Part shown: piece after piece, positions 1 to 4,883 of the stretch
Numbering within the stretch: the stretch's first letter is position 1
How the letters are laid out: the number at the start of each line of letters is the position of its first letter
From: Chloroflexaceae bacterium
Lineage (GTDB): Bacteria > Chloroflexota > Chloroflexia > Chloroflexales > Chloroflexaceae
Length of the DNA stretch: 6,883 nucleotides
NCBI GenBank assembly: GCA_026417815.1
Contig: JAOACN010000223.1
Location: 1 to 6,883 of the forward strand
Direction: 5' to 3'
Position numbers and translations under genes: made by a program
Notes under the pieces: model-generated
The model's database searches: none
Told to the model about the DNA's origin: nothing
Seen by the model: only the letters and a program-made list of their open reading frames with translations

Positions 1-35
1 CCGGTAGGGGGAAGGAGGCACCCCCCCCTGGGCCG

Positions 36-233
36 ATGCCCGCAGCCGCTCAGACTGCGGACGCGAAAGGCCCCGGACCCAGCGCCGCCGCGGAGGCGCC
101 ACGCCCCACCCCCTGGGTGGACCCGCACCGGATCATCCCCCCGGAGGAAGCCGCCCGGCGCATCCGCGAGCTGATCGAGCGCCTGCGCCACGTGGCGCGG
201 CCCGACCCCACCGAACCGCCCGAAACCCACTGA
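36..233 (+). CDS. Small hypothetical protein, 65 aa
   Basis: I do not recognise this protein. The first 25 residues or so are rich in Ala, Pro and Gly and look disordered. Residues about 29-55 form a charged amphipathic helix with several Arg and Glu (EEAARRIRELIERLR), followed by a Pro-rich tail. ATG at 36 is the first start in frame. A purine-rich GAAGGAGG lies at 11-18, but the 17-nt gap to the ATG is long for a Shine-Dalgarno. The TGA ends 3 nt before the next ATG (237), which suggests co-transcription and coupled translation. The coding call rests on packing and codon pattern only. The opposite-strand frame across the same bases looks like a shadow. Confidence 0.5.
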   Translation: MPAAAQTADAKGPGPSAAAEAPRPTPWVDPHRIIPPEEAARRIRELIERLRHVARPDPTEPPETH

Positions 234-236
234 ACC

Positions 237-599
237 ATGCCCCTGATCAGCGTGACCGAAGAAGAACTGGCCTGGCTGGAACGCCGCCGGGCAGCGCGGC
301 GCTGGGCCGAGCAGCGCGGCATCGCCGCGATGCTCACCCCCACCGTTCCCGAGATCATGTACCGCCTGCGCCGGCTGATCGGCGACGAGCCGATGTCGCG
401 CGACGCGGGCAAGTGGCGCAACCGCGCCGGCCAGTGGCCGGGCCGGGTCCTGGCCCTCATCGCCAACCTGGAGTGCCGGATCGCGGACGGCCAGCCCATC
501 CGCAGCCCGGCCGCCTACGCCGAGAAGATGTGGACCAAGTACCTGGCCGATGACGCGGTGGCGCCACGGCCGGCCCCCCCTGCGCCATGCGCCCCCTGA
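237..599 (+). CDS. Hypothetical helical protein, 120 aa
   Basis: This is an unrecognised, mostly alpha-helical, basic protein. Residues 7-30 form an Arg-rich helix (EEELAWLERRRAARRWAEQ). Residues 37-50 and 65-105 are further helical segments with conserved-looking Trp and aromatic residues (KWRNRAGQWPGR, SPAAYAEKMWTKYL), and the last 12 residues are a Pro/Ala tail. The NGQPIRSPAAY-type stretch loosely recalls C-terminal segments of small phage replication proteins, but that is a weak impression and not a family assignment. It starts 3 nt after the preceding stop with no Shine-Dalgarno. Its 3' end overlaps the next small gene (587-742) by 13 nt, so these genes probably share one transcript. 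Confidence 0.6.
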   Translation: MPLISVTEEELAWLERRRAARRWAEQRGIAAMLTPTVPEIMYRLRRLIGDEPMSRDAGKWRNRAGQWPGRVLALIANLECRIADGQPIRSPAAYAEKMWTKYLADDAVAPRPAPPAPCAP

Positions 600-742
600 C
601 CGCTGCGATTTGGTGCGCCACGGCACTGGTGCTGGCCTGGCTGGCCCACCAGAGCGCCGCGCGCATCGAGATCACCATCACCCACCGGCTGGACCTGGGC
701 AACCTGGTCCGGCCGGCCACCAACACCGTGACCCGCCCATGA
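587..742 (+). CDS. Small single-TM protein, 51 aa
   Basis: This short gene encodes a protein with Arg2, then a hydrophobic helix at about residues 5-20 (TAAIWCATALVLAWLA), then a polar tail of 31 residues with beta-like alternation (ARIEITITHRLDLGNLV). This fits a signal-anchor or signal-peptide protein with its tail outside the cytoplasm. It overlaps the upstream gene by 13 nt and its stop overlaps the next ATG (739) in an ATGA arrangement, a strong sign that it is translated and coupled. No Shine-Dalgarno is visible. Function is unknown. A virion-membrane or lysis-related role would fit its size and context, but no motif shows it. Confidence 0.5.
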   Translation: MRPLTAAIWCATALVLAWLAHQSAARIEITITHRLDLGNLVRPATNTVTRP

Positions 743-1224
743 CCCTGCCCCCCCTGCTGACCAAGCAAGACCTGGCCCGACACTACGAGTGCAGCATCCG
801 CACCATCGAGCGCTGGCGCCGCGCCGGTATGTTGCCACCGCCGATTTTGCTGGCCGGAAAAATCCCGCGCTGGGAGCCGGAAAAAATCTGGGCGACGGAA
901 ATTTTGAGCCGGCAAAAACGCCGCGGAAATTGTCGCGAAATGTCGCTCACACCCGGACCGGAAAATCCGGCATTTTCCGGGCGTGAGCGAAAATTCCGAC
1001 CCGAAAAAGGCGGCGGAAAATCCGGAGCCCAGGCCCGAACCGCCGGCCAGCCCGAAAATCGTGCAGAAAACCCGCGAGGTAAAAACGCCCCGGGAAATCC
1101 AGCTCGAAAAGGAGCTGGCCGCCACGCAGGACCGGCTCAGCCGGCTGGAATCGTGGCGGGAGGAAATGGACCGTTACCTGGCGGAAAATCTGCCCCCGGT
1201 GCGCCGGGGGGAATCTCGACCTGA
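739..1224 (+). CDS. AlpA/MerR-like helix-turn-helix DNA-binding protein
   Basis: The first 60 residues match the pattern of the excisionase/AlpA/MerR-type HTH (HTH_17-like): LLTKQDLARHYECSIRTIER, then WRRAGMLPPP, then GKIPRWEPEKI. The first helix pair is the HTH and GKIPRW is the wing. Such proteins act as small transcription regulators or excision factors. I chose ATG 739, which overlaps the previous stop (ATGA); the frame stays open back to 550, but that would bury two upstream genes. Downstream of about residue 80 the frame reads as Gly/Pro/Arg low complexity with poor third-position GC and overlaps the 983-1288 gene in another frame. The true protein may therefore be about 80 aa of ordered domain plus a disordered tail, or may be joined to the 983 frame by a frameshift. 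The HTH itself is convincing; the C-terminus is not. Confidence 0.65.
   Translation: MTLPPLLTKQDLARHYECSIRTIERWRRAGMLPPPILLAGKIPRWEPEKIWATEILSRQKRRGNCREMSLTPGPENPAFSGRERKFRPEKGGGKSGAQARTAGQPENRAENPRGKNAPGNPARKGAGRHAGPAQPAGIVAGGNGPLPGGKSAPGAPGGIST
943..990. repeat. Nested inverted repeat spanning a GTG start
   Basis: Outer arms TCGCTCAC (943-950) and GTGAGCGA (983-990) are perfect 8-bp complements. Inner arms CCGGAAAAT (958-966) and ATTTTCCGG (972-980) are perfect 9-bp complements around a 5-nt loop (CCGGC). The unpaired interior is asymmetric (7 nt on the left, 2 nt on the right). As RNA this would be a strong hairpin that hides the GTG at 983-985. As DNA it could be an operator for the neighbouring HTH protein or a cruciform. 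The inner stem is not followed by a U-run, so an intrinsic terminator is less likely. Confidence 0.6.
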
Positions 1225-1288
1225 TGAAAAACCCACCGCCCCCCGTACCCGGGCCGAGTGCGAGCGCTGGCTGGCGGGCGAATTTTAG
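983..1288 (+). CDS. Coiled-coil protein, 101 aa
   Basis: This is an unrecognised protein. Residues 1-30 are Pro/Glu/Lys-rich and probably disordered. Residues about 37-70 form a clear coiled coil with heptad-like spacing (REIQLEKELAATQDRLSRLE), followed by a Trp-containing helix (SWREEMDRYLAENL) and a C-terminal Arg/Glu helix (TRAECERWLAGEF). Codons carry G or C in the third position far more often than in the overlapping 739-1224 frame, so this is the better coding frame here. The start is GTG at 983, lying inside the 943-990 inverted repeat with no Shine-Dalgarno. It may instead be the C-terminal part of the HTH protein after a +1 shift. It is followed by a GGAGG and the 1304 gene. Confidence 0.6.
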   Translation: MSENSDPKKAAENPEPRPEPPASPKIVQKTREVKTPREIQLEKELAATQDRLSRLESWREEMDRYLAENLPPVRRGESRPDEKPTAPRTRAECERWLAGEF

Positions 1289-1290
1289 CC

Positions 1291-1295
1291 GGAGG
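1291..1295 (+). promoter_or_regulatory. Shine-Dalgarno GGAGG for the 1304 gene
   Basis: GGAGG sits 8 nt before ATG 1304 and just after the preceding TAG. It fixes the start of the 218-aa protein and argues against the overlapping frame that begins at 1224. Confidence 0.75.
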
Positions 1296-1303
1296 ATCGC
1301 GTT

Positions 1304-1960
1304 ATGGAAAATCCGGCTGAAAAATTGGTGGAACCGCCGCCGGCTCCGGGCGTGGCAGCGCCGGCAGGCCCGTCAGGCCCTGGCCACGGCGCGCCGGCTG
1401 AGCCTGGCCAGCCGGATCTGCGCGAGCTGGCTGCCCAGATCGCCCAGCGGCACGTCCACTACCCCCCCGGCGTGGACCCCGCCACCGGGCGGCGGCCTCG
1501 CGGGCGCCCTCGCAAGGACGGTCTGCCGGCTGGATCGGTACCTCGCCCGAAACCTGACCTGGTGGACGGCCTGGCGGCGGTGGATTCAGCGCCGGCTGGC
1601 GGAGTGGCTCGCTACGCGCCTGATCCGGACCTGGTCAAGCGTCTGGCAGGCGCGGCGATCCAGGGCATTGAGGCCTGGGAGCAAACCCAGCTCTACCGCC
1701 GGGCGGTCGAGGTGTTCGGCGACCCCGCCGCGGCCCGCGAGCTGGCCCAGCGGGCCGGCCCGCCGCCCGGCACCGCCGAAGTGATCGGCCAGGCGCTGGC
1801 CGAGATCGCCGCCAAGTACGACTGGCTGGGCCAGTGGACGCCCGAGGTGGCCCTGGCGGTGGCGGCGCTGACCTGGGCGGGCAAGGACCTGCTGCTGTTC
1901 AGCGACCTGGCCAAACGGGCGGCCGAAAAAGCAAAATTGGAGGACAAACATGAAAAATGA
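1304..1960 (+). CDS. Hypothetical protein with AT-hook-like motif, 218 aa
   Basis: The protein has three parts. Residues 1-37 are Pro/Ala/Gly-rich and disordered-looking. Residues 38-52 form a short helix, followed by a basic GRRPRGRPRK patch at 62-71, which matches the Arg-Gly-Arg-Pro core of an AT-hook, a minor-groove DNA-binding element. Residues about 105-218 are helical, ending in a lysine-rich tail, with a hydrophobic segment at about 180-201 (PEVALAVAALTWAGKDLLLF) that is amphipathic rather than clearly transmembrane. A GGAGG at 1291-1295 supports ATG 1304. The end overlaps the next gene by 11 nt. A role in DNA binding, replication or packaging is inferred only from the AT-hook and context; I recognise no family. 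Confidence 0.7.
   Translation: MENPAEKLVEPPPAPGVAAPAGPSGPGHGAPAEPGQPDLRELAAQIAQRHVHYPPGVDPATGRRPRGRPRKDGLPAGSVPRPKPDLVDGLAAVDSAPAGGVARYAPDPDLVKRLAGAAIQGIEAWEQTQLYRRAVEVFGDPAAARELAQRAGPPPGTAEVIGQALAEIAAKYDWLGQWTPEVALAVAALTWAGKDLLLFSDLAKRAAEKAKLEDKHEK
1939..1943 (+). promoter_or_regulatory. Shine-Dalgarno GGAGG for the 1950 gene
   Basis: GGAGG lies 6 nt before ATG 1950, inside the 3' end of the previous gene. It is well spaced and supports independent initiation of the overlapping small gene. Confidence 0.75.
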
Positions 1961-2252
1961 ATTCCACAGCTACCTGGAAAAAATTTGGGAACAGATCGGA
2001 GACGACCTGACCGAACTGGCTTGGAAATCGCTCTGTCGTGACCGGGAAAACATCGGGATTTCGTTGTCAGTCATCAAGGGAAGACTGGAAGTGAGTTGTT
2101 TCCACGAGGATTTGGAAAAGGATTTGGCCGTTGCCAAATTTTACGACCTGTTCAAGTGGATGGTCACGCAATGCCTCGAACCGGAGGAAATCCCGCTTGT
2201 GAGAACAGAGCTGCAAAAGTGCTTGAAACTGCTGGATCGCTACGGGACCTGA
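1950..2252 (+). CDS. Low-GC hypothetical protein, 100 aa
   Basis: This protein is unrecognised. It is a compact, slightly acidic protein without low-complexity stretches. Residues 1-30 are helical (EFHSYLEKIWEQIGDDLTEL), residues 35-52 look like beta strands (IGISLSVIKGRLEVSCF), and residues 53-97 are helical (LEKDLAVAKFYDLFKWMV). It carries three cysteines (Cys29, Cys51, Cys75) plus Cys90 with no metal-site spacing. The base composition is visibly lower in GC than the neighbours, with codons such as AAA, AAT, TTT and TTG, suggesting recent acquisition. It overlaps the upstream gene by 11 nt, has a good GGAGG, and ends 24 nt before the ATPase. An accessory (host-takeover or anti-defence) role is possible but unsupported. 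Confidence 0.75.
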   Translation: MKNEFHSYLEKIWEQIGDDLTELAWKSLCRDRENIGISLSVIKGRLEVSCFHEDLEKDLAVAKFYDLFKWMVTQCLEPEEIPLVRTELQKCLKLLDRYGT

Positions 2253-2276
2253 AAGCCTTCAACCTGTAACTGACTG

Positions 2277-2897
2277 TTGCAGCTTGGCCACGTCCCCACC
2301 AAGGTCCTGATCGTGGGCTGCTCCGGCAGCGGCAAGACGCTGTACTGGACCCGCTACCTGCTGGGCAGCCAGGTGCGCTGCCGCTTCGTGTTCGATCACC
2401 AGGGTGAGCTGTCGGCCAGGCTGCGGCTCGAGCCGGCCCGCTACCCGGACCAGTTGGCCGCCGCGGCGGCCGGCGGCTGGTGCGTGTTTGACCCGGCCAC
2501 GCTCTTCCCCGGCGACACCCCGGGCGGCTTCCGCTTCTTCTGCGAGTTCGCCTACGCCGCCAGCGGCCGGCTGCCGGGCCGGAAGATTTTCGCCTGTGAC
2601 GAGCTGCAAGTGCTGGTGAGCACCAACCAGGTGCCGCCGGAACTGGCCCTTGTGCTGGAGACCGGCCGGCGGGTGGGGCTGGACTTTGCCGGCATTGCCC
2701 AACAGCCCAACCTCATTCACAACCGGGTACGCAACCAGGCCACCGAGGTGGTAGCCTTCCGCCAGGTGGACCCGCGGGCGGTGGACTGGTGCGCGGCGGT
2801 GGGCTTTGATCCCGAGGCGATCCGCGCCCTGCGGCCGGGCGAGTACCTGGCCCGCAACCTCCAGAGCGGGGGCACCAGCCGCGGGCGGGTGTTTTGA
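2277..2897 (+). CDS. FtsK/HerA-type genome-packaging ATPase (A32/PM2 P9-like), 206 aa
   Basis: This is a P-loop ATPase expected to hydrolyse ATP to move viral DNA into a preformed capsid. The Walker A motif is GCSGSGKT (residues 14-21), directly after a beta strand (TKVLIVG). The Walker B motif is KIFACDE (103-109), with Asp108 and Glu109 as the metal-binding and catalytic pair. Arg131-Arg132 is a candidate arginine finger, and FAGIAQQPN (137-145) fits the sensor-type strand with Gln142/Gln143. The length is typical of packaging ATPases of double jelly-roll viruses. Zot-type ATPases of filamentous phages share this fold, but the neighbouring capsid gene favours packaging. The start is uncertain: the frame opens after a TGA at 2271, and TTG 2277 is the only usual initiator that keeps the Walker A strand; no Shine-Dalgarno is seen. 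The stop lies 3 nt from the end of the convergent toxin gene. Confidence 0.85.
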   Translation: MQLGHVPTKVLIVGCSGSGKTLYWTRYLLGSQVRCRFVFDHQGELSARLRLEPARYPDQLAAAAAGGWCVFDPATLFPGDTPGGFRFFCEFAYAASGRLPGRKIFACDELQVLVSTNQVPPELALVLETGRRVGLDFAGIAQQPNLIHNRVRNQATEVVAFRQVDPRAVDWCAAVGFDPEAIRALRPGEYLARNLQSGGTSRGRVF

Positions 2898-2900
2898 GCT

Positions 2901-3308
2901 TCAGGACGGGGCAAACGGATTGACCACGGGCACGCCTAGTTGCTCGAAATGGCTGACGTTGCTGCTGACCACGGTGGCCTCCGCGTCCTGCGCCGCGGCG
3001 GCCACCAGGGCATCGTCAATGCGGGCCTGATAGCCCCGGCGGCGCGCCGACCCGCACAAAATGGCGGCCTGCTCACACAAGGCGCGATCCAGTTGGCGGC
3101 TGGGGACCCGCGCCAGGGTGTCGGCATACCAGGCTTCCTGTGCCTCGCGCGTGCGGGCGTTGGCGGTGCCGAGAATGCCGCTGCGGATTTCTGCCCGCAC
3201 CAGGTCGCAGGTCATCACGTCGTGCTCGGACAGCCAATCCAACAATTCCGGCACGCGACGTGCGCGAAAGGCAGTGATGAGAATGGCGCTATCCAGGCAC
3301 ACCTTCAC
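2901..3308 (-). CDS. vapC: PIN-domain toxin, VapC-like ribonuclease, 135 aa
   Basis: The protein has the length and layout of a type II VapC toxin, a metal-dependent ribonuclease of the PIN superfamily that cuts RNA to stop translation. The acidic metal-binding residues are visible: Asp6 in KVCLDSAIL, Glu40 in DLVRAEIRSG, and Asp98/Asp99 in ARIDDALVAAAA. SSNVSHF (115-121) supplies Asn117, where the family often has Asp or Asn, so the site looks intact. The start is GTG, overlapping the antitoxin stop by 4 nt (GTGA), the usual coupling of antitoxin-first modules. It lies opposite to all surrounding viral genes, and its 3' end meets the ATPase gene with a 3-nt gap. The exact RNA target cannot be told from sequence. 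Confidence 0.88.
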   Translation of the reverse strand: MKVCLDSAILITAFRARRVPELLDWLSEHDVMTCDLVRAEIRSGILGTANARTREAQEAWYADTLARVPSRQLDRALCEQAAILCGSARRRGYQARIDDALVAAAAQDAEATVVSSNVSHFEQLGVPVVNPFAPS

Positions 3309-3556
3309 CGCAGGCCCTCCATGTTTTCAGCCAGTTCCACCAGGGCCCGGGCGCGGCGCAGGTGACGCTTCCAGCGGCGGGCCAGTTCGCGCCCCGGCAT
3401 GAAGGCGGGCGCGGCGGGCATCATCAGGCCCACAGGCCGGCCATGCTCGGTCAGGGTGACAGAATCCCCGGCTTTGACCGCGTCCAACGCTTTGCGCGGG
3501 GCGCGGCGCAGTTCGGTCAAGGTCGTTTCCACGCCACGAAAATGCACACTTTGCAC
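3305..3556 (-). CDS. Phd/YefM-family antitoxin, 83 aa
   Basis: The N-terminal half fits the Phd/YefM antitoxin fold: VETTLTELRRAPRKALDAV, then GDSVTLTEHGRPVGLMMP. This domain forms a dimer that binds the promoter of its own operon. The C-terminal half (about residues 53-83) is an Arg-rich helical tail, the part that normally wraps the toxin and blocks its active site. It is upstream of, and coupled by a 4-nt overlap to, the PIN toxin, so the pair is a complete toxin-antitoxin operon. The start is GTG 3556, within a direct repeat TGCACA-CTT-TGCACA; an alternative GTG eight codons later (Val9) would still keep the domain. It is likely autoregulated through the repeats upstream. Confidence 0.85.
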   Translation of the reverse strand: MQSVHFRGVETTLTELRRAPRKALDAVKAGDSVTLTEHGRPVGLMMPAAPAFMPGRELARRWKRHLRRARALVELAENMEGLR

Positions 3557-3605
3557 ACCGGGTCAAGCACGGGGGGAAAGATTCTCGCGGGGCGCGAATG
3601 TCGCG
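3543..3605 (-). promoter_or_regulatory. Putative antitoxin operator/promoter region
   Basis: At the antitoxin start there is a direct repeat TGCACA (3543-3548 and 3552-3557). Thirty to fifty bases upstream lie overlapping inverted repeats, TCGCG (3585-3589), CGCGA (3593-3597) and TCGCG (3601-3605), on 8-bp centres. Phd-type antitoxins usually repress their own promoter through such palindromes. On the plus strand CGCGA-ATG-TCGCG is followed by TTTT (3606-3609), so a weak terminator is an alternative reading. A minus-strand TTGACC is present at about 3562-3567, but I see no convincing -10 partner. Confidence 0.4.
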
Positions 3606-3729
3606 TTTTGTCGCTACCCACCGCGGCGGCGGGCGTGCTAGCCGTTGAGCCGTCGGGCCAACCCGGCGCCCGAGGCGGTCGGAACCGAGGTAGGGCGCGC
3701 GGGCGGCCGGACGCCAACAGACTGCTGAC

Positions 3730-3828
3730 ATGCCCAGTGGCAAGTTCATCCTGACGGTGGGCGCCATCGCCATCGTCTTCATCGAGTTGTGGAACTTCGC
3801 GAAAACGAAGCTGCTCCGAAACGCCTAA
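3730..3828 (+). CDS. Micro-protein with one TM helix, 32 aa
   Basis: A 32-residue reading frame: a short polar start with Lys5, a hydrophobic helix at about residues 6-21 (FILTVGAIAIVFIELW), and a basic tail (AKTKLLRNA). This is the classic form of a tiny virion membrane protein, as found among the small structural proteins of PM2-like and tectivirus-like particles. It lies 54 nt upstream of the capsid gene on the same strand. The stop is TAA. There is no Shine-Dalgarno, but the bases before the ATG (GACTGCTGAC) resemble those before other starts in this window. It is very short, so chance cannot be excluded, although composition and placement favour a gene. Confidence 0.6.
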   Translation: MPSGKFILTVGAIAIVFIELWNFAKTKLLRNA

Positions 3829-3882
3829 CCTGAACCGCTCCCCGCGCACGCTCCGAGGCGAGGCGCGTGGCGCACTCCGAAC

Positions 3883-4803
3883 ATGGCCAACAAGTTCATC
3901 AATCCCCTGCCGCCGGTCGTGGGCGTTGTGCCCGGCCAGACGGCCACCCTGGACATCCCCATCGGACCCCGCTACCACGTGTTGTGGTTCGAGATCAAGG
4001 GGCGCAAGGCCACCACGCCGACCCTGGACGAGGTGGTGGGCGACATCCGCGTCAAGCTCAACGGCAAGCCCGCGCGCATCCATACCGCGGTGCAGCTTGA
4101 TGCACTGAACAAGCTCATGGGCCCCGAATTCGCGGCCCAATCCGTCGCGGAAGCAGTGGGCGCCGATACCCGCGTCACCTGGTGGCTGCCGGTATTCCTG
4201 GCCGAGCCCTGGCGCAAACAGTACGCCGAGACCGAGGCGATGGCCTGGCCCACCTCCTGGCCCAATGGCGAGAAGGTGCAGACCTTCCAGGTTGAGTTGG
4301 ACATCGCCAACACCAGCGGCGTGACCGAGCAATCGGTCAAGGCCTTCGCCGAGACCGACAACGTGCTGGGCCAGGTGGACAAGGACGGCAAACCGCTGTT
4401 CTTCGTGAGCAAGTGGAACCGCGTGGCCGCGCCCTACACGGCCGCCGGCGACCTCTACATCACCACCCTGCCCAAGCGCGAAATCTACCAGCAAATTTCG
4501 CTCTTCACCACGACCGACAAGATCACCCAGGCCAAGGTCAAGGTGGACGGGGTGATCGTGCGCGATGCCACCAAGGCGCAAAACGACGCCACCCTGGTGG
4601 CGCGCGGCATGAACAGCGCCGGGCTGAGCAACTATCGCTTTGACTTAGTCTTCGACTACGACGACAACCCCCGCTCGGCACTGCTGATGCAGTTCGGCAG
4701 CGTGGGCGTGCAGGATTTCCAGGTGATCCCCACCCTGGACGGCGCGGCAGCGACGACCAAGGTGGTCACCGTGCTGTACCAGACCTACGGGCGACCGGAC
4801 TGA
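3883..4803 (+). CDS. Double jelly-roll major capsid protein (PM2 P2-like), 306 aa
   Basis: This is the likely main coat protein, forming trimeric capsomers of an icosahedral shell over a membrane. The N-terminal domain resembles the P2 N-terminal domain of corticovirus PM2: VPGQTATLDIPIGPRYHVLW (residues 16-35), then VVGDIRVKLNGKPARIHTAV (51-70) and the helix QLDALNKLMG (71-80). After a beta-rich segment (VQTFQVELDIA, 132-142), a second beta-rich half runs from about 165 to 306, including REIYQQISLFTTTDKITQAK (199-218), YRFDLVFDYDDN and a C-terminal strand TKVVTVLYQTYG. The length of about 300 residues fits two jelly-rolls. ATG 3883 is chosen because the motif begins soon after; no Shine-Dalgarno is seen. 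The gene has uniform GC-rich codon use and is followed by a strong repeat/hairpin. The assignment is from pattern recognition, not a search. Confidence 0.82.
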   Translation: MANKFINPLPPVVGVVPGQTATLDIPIGPRYHVLWFEIKGRKATTPTLDEVVGDIRVKLNGKPARIHTAVQLDALNKLMGPEFAAQSVAEAVGADTRVTWWLPVFLAEPWRKQYAETEAMAWPTSWPNGEKVQTFQVELDIANTSGVTEQSVKAFAETDNVLGQVDKDGKPLFFVSKWNRVAAPYTAAGDLYITTLPKREIYQQISLFTTTDKITQAKVKVDGVIVRDATKAQNDATLVARGMNSAGLSNYRFDLVFDYDDNPRSALLMQFGSVGVQDFQVIPTLDGAAATTKVVTVLYQTYGRPD

Positions 4804-4813
4804 TGCGAGACTG

Positions 4814-4880
4814 AGTGACTCCCCGGGCCGGCCCGGCCCTTCCCCGGCTCACCCGCGGGCCGGCCCGGCACTCCCTCACT
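4814..4880 (+). repeat. GC-rich repeat/hairpin after the capsid gene
   Basis: A 14-bp direct repeat CGGGCCGGCCCGGC lies at 4824-4837 and 4856-4869. The core GGGCCGGCCC is itself a perfect palindrome, so the two copies can also pair with each other, and short outer arms AGTGA (4814-4818) and TCACT (4876-4880) can extend the stem. The element fills the 80-nt gap between the capsid stop and the next start. There is no T-run, so it is not a standard intrinsic terminator. It could be an attenuator or an mRNA-stabilising structure that sets capsid expression above the downstream genes. Confidence 0.55.
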
Positions 4881-4883
4881 ACC

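Larger units (their letters stand above)
959..1316. repeat. Dispersed CGGAAAATCCGG motif copies
   Basis: CGGAAAATCCGG occurs exactly at 959-970 and 1014-1025, and an 11-bp version GGAAAATCCGG at 1306-1316. Related forms lie nearby: CCGGAAAAATCC at 854-865, GCCGGAAAAAATCTGG at 876-891 and GCGGAAAATCTGCC near 1180. The core is close to an inverted repeat, with CGG/CCG flanks on an A-tract. The spacing is irregular, so these are not classical iterons. They could be binding sites or reflect local codon choice (GAA-AAT, Lys-AAA). Confidence 0.4.

Noticed and set aside
550..738. Upstream extension of the HTH protein to ATG 550
   Set aside because: It would overlap two upstream genes with no HTH-related sequence; ATG 739 starts right before the domain and overlaps the previous stop.
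457..1125. Minus-strand frame of 222 codons opposite the early genes
   Set aside because: Low-complexity shadow; plus-strand genes here have ATGA overlaps and an HTH domain.
1224..1784. Plus-strand frame of 186 codons overlapping the AT-hook protein
   Set aside because: Composition is dominated by Arg, Trp, Ser and Pro as expected of a shifted frame; the 1304 frame has a well-placed GGAGG and coherent helices.
2259..2720. Minus-strand frame opposite the ATPase
   Set aside because: Shadow of a gene with intact Walker A and B motifs; no domain of its own.
2277..2897. Zot-type (filamentous phage) ATPase as primary call
   Set aside because: The fold is shared, but the P2-like capsid gene and the absence of other inovirus genes favour a packaging ATPase.
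3517..4581. Long minus-strand open frame of 354 codons opposite the capsid gene
   Set aside because: It is a mirror of GC-rich codons of the capsid gene, has no recognisable domain, and runs through the antitoxin start region; the plus-strand frame has clear capsid motifs.
4815..4883. GTG 4815 as start of the 76-aa membrane protein
   Set aside because: The extra residues would be encoded by the GC-rich repeat; ATG 4884 gives a plausible amphipathic N-terminus.
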